From CAIWHR01 sp039931775 (lineage in GTDB: Bacteria; Pseudomonadota; Gammaproteobacteria; Burkholderiales; Casimicrobiaceae): a stretch of DNA of 18,037 nucleotides. The notes under the pieces are model-generated. The model was given only the letters and a program-made list of their open reading frames with translations, was not told the DNA's origin and searched no databases. Positions 15,035-18,037 of the stretch are shown here, in pieces (position 1 is the first letter of the stretch; each line of letters begins with the position of its first letter). The stretch lies in NCBI GenBank assembly GCA_039931775.1, contig JBDTRG010000181.1:1-18037 (forward strand), in the 5' to 3' direction. The translations under genes and the position numbers were made by a program.

Positions 15035-16438
15035 ATGACTCCCGACCTGCCCTTTCGCTCGTTGTTCGAACTTGCCGGTTTGCTCGCGCACGGCGAGATC
15101 CGCTCACGCGACATCGTCGAAGCCTGTCTCTCGCGCATCGATGCCCAGGATATCCGCCTGCATGCTTTCGTCGACGTCTACCGCGACGATGCGCTCGCTC
15201 GCGCCGACGCGGCGGATCGCGAGCGCCGCGCCGGCGCCCTGCGCGGTCCGCTAGCCGGGCTGCCGATCGCGCTGAAGGACCTTTTGCACTTCGACGGACG
15301 CCAGACGACCGCCGGGTCGAAGAGCTGGCTCGGGCGCATTTCCGACCACACGGCGACGTCCGTCGAACGGCTCATCGCGGCCGGCATGATCCCGCTCGGC
15401 AAGACGCACATGGTCGAGTTCGCCTTCGGAGGCTGGGGAAGGAACCAGCCGATGGGCGCGCCGTGGAATCCGTGGGACCTCGCGACGCATCGCGTCGCCG
15501 GCGGCTCGTCGAGCGGGTCTGCCGTCGCCGTCGCCGCGGGCCTCGCCCCCGCCGCGATCGGCTCGGACACCGGCGGGTCGATTCGCATCCCGGCCGGGCT
15601 CTGCGGACTCACCGGATTGAAGCCGACCTACGGACTCGTGAGCCTCTACGGCGCCGTGCCGCTTTCCACCACACTCGATTCGATCGGGCCACTCGCGCAT
15701 ACCGTCGAGGACGCGGCGCTTATCACCGCGGCGATGGCGGGACCGGACCCGTCCGACCCCGCGACCCTTGCTTCGCCCCACGTCGATTTCGCCGCCGCGA
15801 TGCGCGGCGACGTCGACATCCGCGGGATGCGCATCGAGGCGCTCGCGCCCGACGAGTTTCCGGCGTACACGTTGCCGGACGTGCTCCGCGCCTACGCCGA
15901 CGCGATCGCCACACTGCGCGACCTGGGCGCGAACGTCGACACGGTGACGTCCCCGATCGACTTCGAGGACGTGATGGTAAGGAACGGGCGGATCATCGCG
16001 GCCGAGGCCTGGGATTTCCACCGCGCCTACATCGAGGACCCCGCCCTCGACATCGACCCGTGGGTGCGCAAGCGCGTTCAGAGCGGCAAGGCGATCACCG
16101 CGGCCGCCTACCACGACGAGATCGCTCGGCACCGTCGCACCGTCGCTTGGTTCGCCGAATGGATGCGAGGACGCGATGCACTGCTGACACCGACGCTGCC
16201 GATCACCGCGACGCCGATCGACGCAGTCGACGAATCGACGACGACGCTCGCCACCTGGACGCGCGCCGCCAACTATCTCGGCGCATGCGCGCTGTCGCTG
16301 CCGGCGGGATTCTCGTCGGACGAATTGCCGGTCGGCGTGCAGTTGATCGGCGCGCCGTTCGCGGAGGCGACGCTGGTGCGGATCGGGCGGGCGTACCAAA
16401 AGGCGACCGATTGGCACCGCCGCCGGCCGAATCTGTAG
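15035..16438 (+). CDS. Amidase-signature family enzyme (GatA-like amidohydrolase)
   Basis: A 467-residue enzyme of the amidase-signature family, which hydrolyses carboxylic amides to acid and ammonia through a Ser-cisSer-Lys triad. The triad is complete: Lys81 in PIALKDLLHF, cis-Ser158 in AGGSSSGSAVAVAAG and nucleophile Ser182 in GSDTGGSIRIPA. The usual following block CGLTGLKPTYGLVSLYGAVPLS is intact. The length matches catabolic amidases and GatA. No gatC or gatB adjoins, and the C-terminal region differs from what I would expect of GatA, so I favour a small-molecule amidase over the tRNA amidotransferase. No signal peptide is present, so it is cytoplasmic. It lies 37 bases ahead of a dead aldehyde dehydrogenase, and a solute-binding protein gene follows on the other strand, which hints at uptake and breakdown of an amide or nitrogen compound. 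Substrate is unknown. Confidence 0.88.
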   Translation: MTPDLPFRSLFELAGLLAHGEIRSRDIVEACLSRIDAQDIRLHAFVDVYRDDALARADAADRERRAGALRGPLAGLPIALKDLLHFDGRQTTAGSKSWLGRISDHTATSVERLIAAGMIPLGKTHMVEFAFGGWGRNQPMGAPWNPWDLATHRVAGGSSSGSAVAVAAGLAPAAIGSDTGGSIRIPAGLCGLTGLKPTYGLVSLYGAVPLSTTLDSIGPLAHTVEDAALITAAMAGPDPSDPATLASPHVDFAAAMRGDVDIRGMRIEALAPDEFPAYTLPDVLRAYADAIATLRDLGANVDTVTSPIDFEDVMVRNGRIIAAEAWDFHRAYIEDPALDIDPWVRKRVQSGKAITAAAYHDEIARHRRTVAWFAEWMRGRDALLTPTLPITATPIDAVDESTTTLATWTRAANYLGACALSLPAGFSSDELPVGVQLIGAPFAEATLVRIGRAYQKATDWHRRRPNL

Positions 16439-16475
16439 CACAATCGCGCGGCCACCCCGCCGACAGGACTTCCCG

Positions 16476-17557
16476 ATGCCCGACACCGCCTAAGGGTCCC
16501 TCGACCCCCGCGTGCCCCGGCACCGCGGACTCTACGACGGCGGCGCATGGCATCGGTCGGCGGCCGCGCGCGAAATCCTCGTGACGAGCCCATCGACGGG
16601 TGCGGCGCTCGGGGCCACCGTCGACGCAACGACGGAGGACGTCGATCGCGCCGTCGTTGCGGCGCGGCAGGCGTTCCCGCTCTGGCGCGAGACGCCCGCG
16701 CAAGAGCGCGCAAAAGCGGTGCGCAAGGCGAGCGCGATCATGCTGGAACACGCGGACGAACTCGCCTGGCTCGAGGCGGTCGACACCGGCAATCCATTCC
16801 AGGCGATGTGCTTCGACGTCGACGTGAGCGCCGGCTAGATTGACTTTTTCGCCGGCCTCGTCACCGAGATCAAGGGTGACACGATCCCGATCGGCCCCGG
16901 CACGCTCAACTACACGGTGCGCGAACCGCTGGGCGTGGTCGCGCGCATCAGCGCGTTCAATCACCCGCTGCTGTTCACCGCCGGCAAGTGCGGCGCGCCG
17001 CTCGTGGCCGGCAATGCGCTGATCGACTGCTCAAGGTCGGCCTGCCCTCGGAGCCCGACAGCGAGGTCGGCTGCCTGTCGAGCCGGGCACAGTTCGACAA
17101 GACGATGAGTTACATCAAGCTCGGCATCGAGGGTGGCGCGCGCCTCGCCTGCGGCGGCAAGCGCCCGGCCGATCCGAAGCTCGCGCACGGATTCTACGTC
17201 GAGCCGACGGTGTTCGCCGACGTTACGGACGACATGCGGATCGCGCGCGAAGAGATCTTAGGTCCGGTGGTGTCGATCCTGCGCTGGACGGACGAGGACG
17301 ACGTCGTGGCGCGCGTGAATGCGCTCGACTACGGGCTTAGGGCGTCGATCTGGACGCACGACCTCGATCGCGCGCACCGGCTCGCGTCGCGCGTGGAGGC
17401 GGGTTACGTCTGGATCAACGGCGCGGCCACGCACCACGTCGGCGTCCCGTTCGGCGGCGTCAAGCAGTCCGGCATGGGCCGCGAGGAGTCGATCGAGGAA
17501 CTCCTCGCCTGCACGCGGATCAAGAATATCGACCTCACGCTCAAACGCCAGGCGTGA
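16476..17557 (+). pseudogene. Aldehyde dehydrogenase, disrupted by two stops and an internal frame-shifting deletion
   Basis: Remnant of an NAD(P)-dependent aldehyde dehydrogenase (intact relatives are about 490 residues). A Shine-Dalgarno AGGA (16465-16468) precedes ATG 16476, but TAA follows at 16491-16493. A GTG at 16512 could bypass it. The N-terminal domain reads YDGGAWHRSAA, then RETPAQERAKAVRKAS. It is cut by TAG at 16836-16838 exactly where VSAG(Q)IDFFAGLV is expected, consistent with one C-to-T change in a CAG codon. It resumes with NYTVREPLGVVARISAFNHP and AGKCGAPLVAGNAL. Around 17019-17032 the frame jumps straight to LKVGLPSEPDSEVGCLSSRA, losing roughly 160 residues. These include the NAD-binding core, the catalytic Glu and the GQSC-type catalytic Cys region. 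The tail (FYVEPTVFADVTDDMRIARE, GVPFGGVKQSGMGREESIEE) is well preserved. No active enzyme can be made. Confidence 0.9.
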
Positions 17558-18037
17558 CGGGAAGGGAAACGCCGTGCTTCGTGCTGGGCGAGCCAGGCGG
17601 CCCTGCCGGGGCCACCGATGCGCCCTCGACGCGGTTGCGGACAAACGACTGCGCGACGAATCCCGACGCCTTCAACTCCTCGATGAAATCACCGACGTAG
17701 CGCGCACCGGCGTCGCGGCCGCGCGGGGTCCCCATCGCCTGGTTGATCGCCATGAACCGGCCCGGCAACAATCGCAACCCCGGGACGCGCCGCGCATCGG
17801 CCTCGAGCGCCGGCCGCACGCCGGCGGCGACATCCTGCTTCTGCGCGACGAAGAGATCGACGACATCCTTCGCCGCGACGGTCCGCTCGATCGTCGCGTG
17901 CCTGAGCGTCCGCGTGAGGAAGAGATCGTAGGCGCTGCCGGTGCTGACCAATACGCGCACGCCCGGCCGATCGACTTCCGCGTTGTCCCGGATCGTCGAG
18001 CCTTCCGTCACGAGGTAGGCGCCCTCGATGACGACAT
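17541..18037 (-). CDS. Extracellular solute-binding protein family 3 (ABC transporter), C-terminal part
   Basis: The visible 164 residues are the C-terminal lobe of a periplasmic amino-acid-type binding protein. The frame continues past the right edge, so the start, signal peptide and first lobe are outside. Landmarks are VVIEGAYLVTEGSTIRD, then DRPGVRVLVSTGSAYDLFL (second-lobe beta-strand and ligand loop), AAKDVVDLFVAQKQDVAAG, RFMAINQAMGTPRGRDAG and YVGDFIEELKASGFVAQSF. These match SBP_bac_3 proteins. The family's usual end appears near VEGASVAP. Here about 20 further residues rich in Gly, Pro and Ser follow, reaching a TGA at 17541-17543 and overlapping the aldehyde dehydrogenase remnant by 17 bases. 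The ligand is not predictable, and no permease or ATPase gene is visible. Confidence 0.85.
   Translation of the reverse strand, partial: VVIEGAYLVTEGSTIRDNAEVDRPGVRVLVSTGSAYDLFLTRTLRHATIERTVAAKDVVDLFVAQKQDVAAGVRPALEADARRVPGLRLLPGRFMAINQAMGTPRGRDAGARYVGDFIEELKASGFVAQSFVRNRVEGASVAPAGPPGSPSTKHGVSLPVTPGV

Noticed and set aside
15035..16438. gatA of the Glu-tRNA(Gln) amidotransferase
   Set aside because: The amidase triad fits, but no gatB or gatC is adjacent and the downstream gene is a catabolic-type dehydrogenase remnant, so the general amidase call is safer.

Overview
The window is GC-rich, densely coded proteobacterial DNA. Several features point to Betaproteobacteria (Burkholderiales-like): an MdtABC-type efflux operon with a NodT-type outer-membrane lipoprotein, a paired short-chain ChrA chromate transporter, a compact HNH endonuclease of a kind common in that class, and secreted proteins with GWG/HQGD/TYD repeats. 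This is inferred from gene families, not from a marker gene. No rRNA, tRNA, CRISPR array, insertion sequence or phage gene was seen.

Layout. (1) 1-567, minus strand: the broken front end of an ABC-transporter membrane domain running off the left edge, abutting in another frame a short remnant that resembles the start of a flavodoxin/FMN-reductase gene. (2) 600-9912, plus strand: a regulatory gap, then a complete tripartite RND efflux operon of adaptor (mdtA-like), two different RND pumps (mdtB- and mdtC-like) and an outer-membrane channel lipoprotein. The two downstream junctions are bridged by tiny ORFs of 12 and 6 codons. The adaptor/pump gap carries a hairpin whose right arm feeds into the mdtB ribosome-binding site. 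(3) 9923-11113, minus: a protein of nine exact-length (36-residue) Sel1 repeats. (4) 11185-12263, plus: two half-size ChrA proteins, overlapping TTGA and divergent from the Sel1 gene. (5) 12388-14226, plus: a secreted matrixin-like zinc metallopeptidase with an ASH-like domain and two copies of a C-terminal repeat. (6) 14246-14824, minus: an HNH endonuclease. (7) 15035-17557, plus: an amidase-signature enzyme followed by an aldehyde dehydrogenase pseudogene that has two in-frame stops and an internal frame-shifting deletion. (8) 17541-end, minus: the C-terminal part of a family 3 solute-binding protein that overlaps the tail of the pseudogene.

How the genes work together. The efflux operon is a self-contained envelope-spanning exporter, with inner-membrane MdtB/MdtC heteromer, periplasmic adaptor and outer-membrane channel. 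ChrA1/ChrA2 probably form one heteromeric chromate exporter. The amidase, dead aldehyde dehydrogenase and solute-binding protein look like a decayed small-molecule uptake and catabolism neighbourhood. I found no convincing new multi-gene system. The features most worth a second look are the repeated minicistron bridges in the efflux operon, the hairpin over the mdtB ribosome-binding site, the repeat-bearing metallopeptidase and the scrambled left edge.
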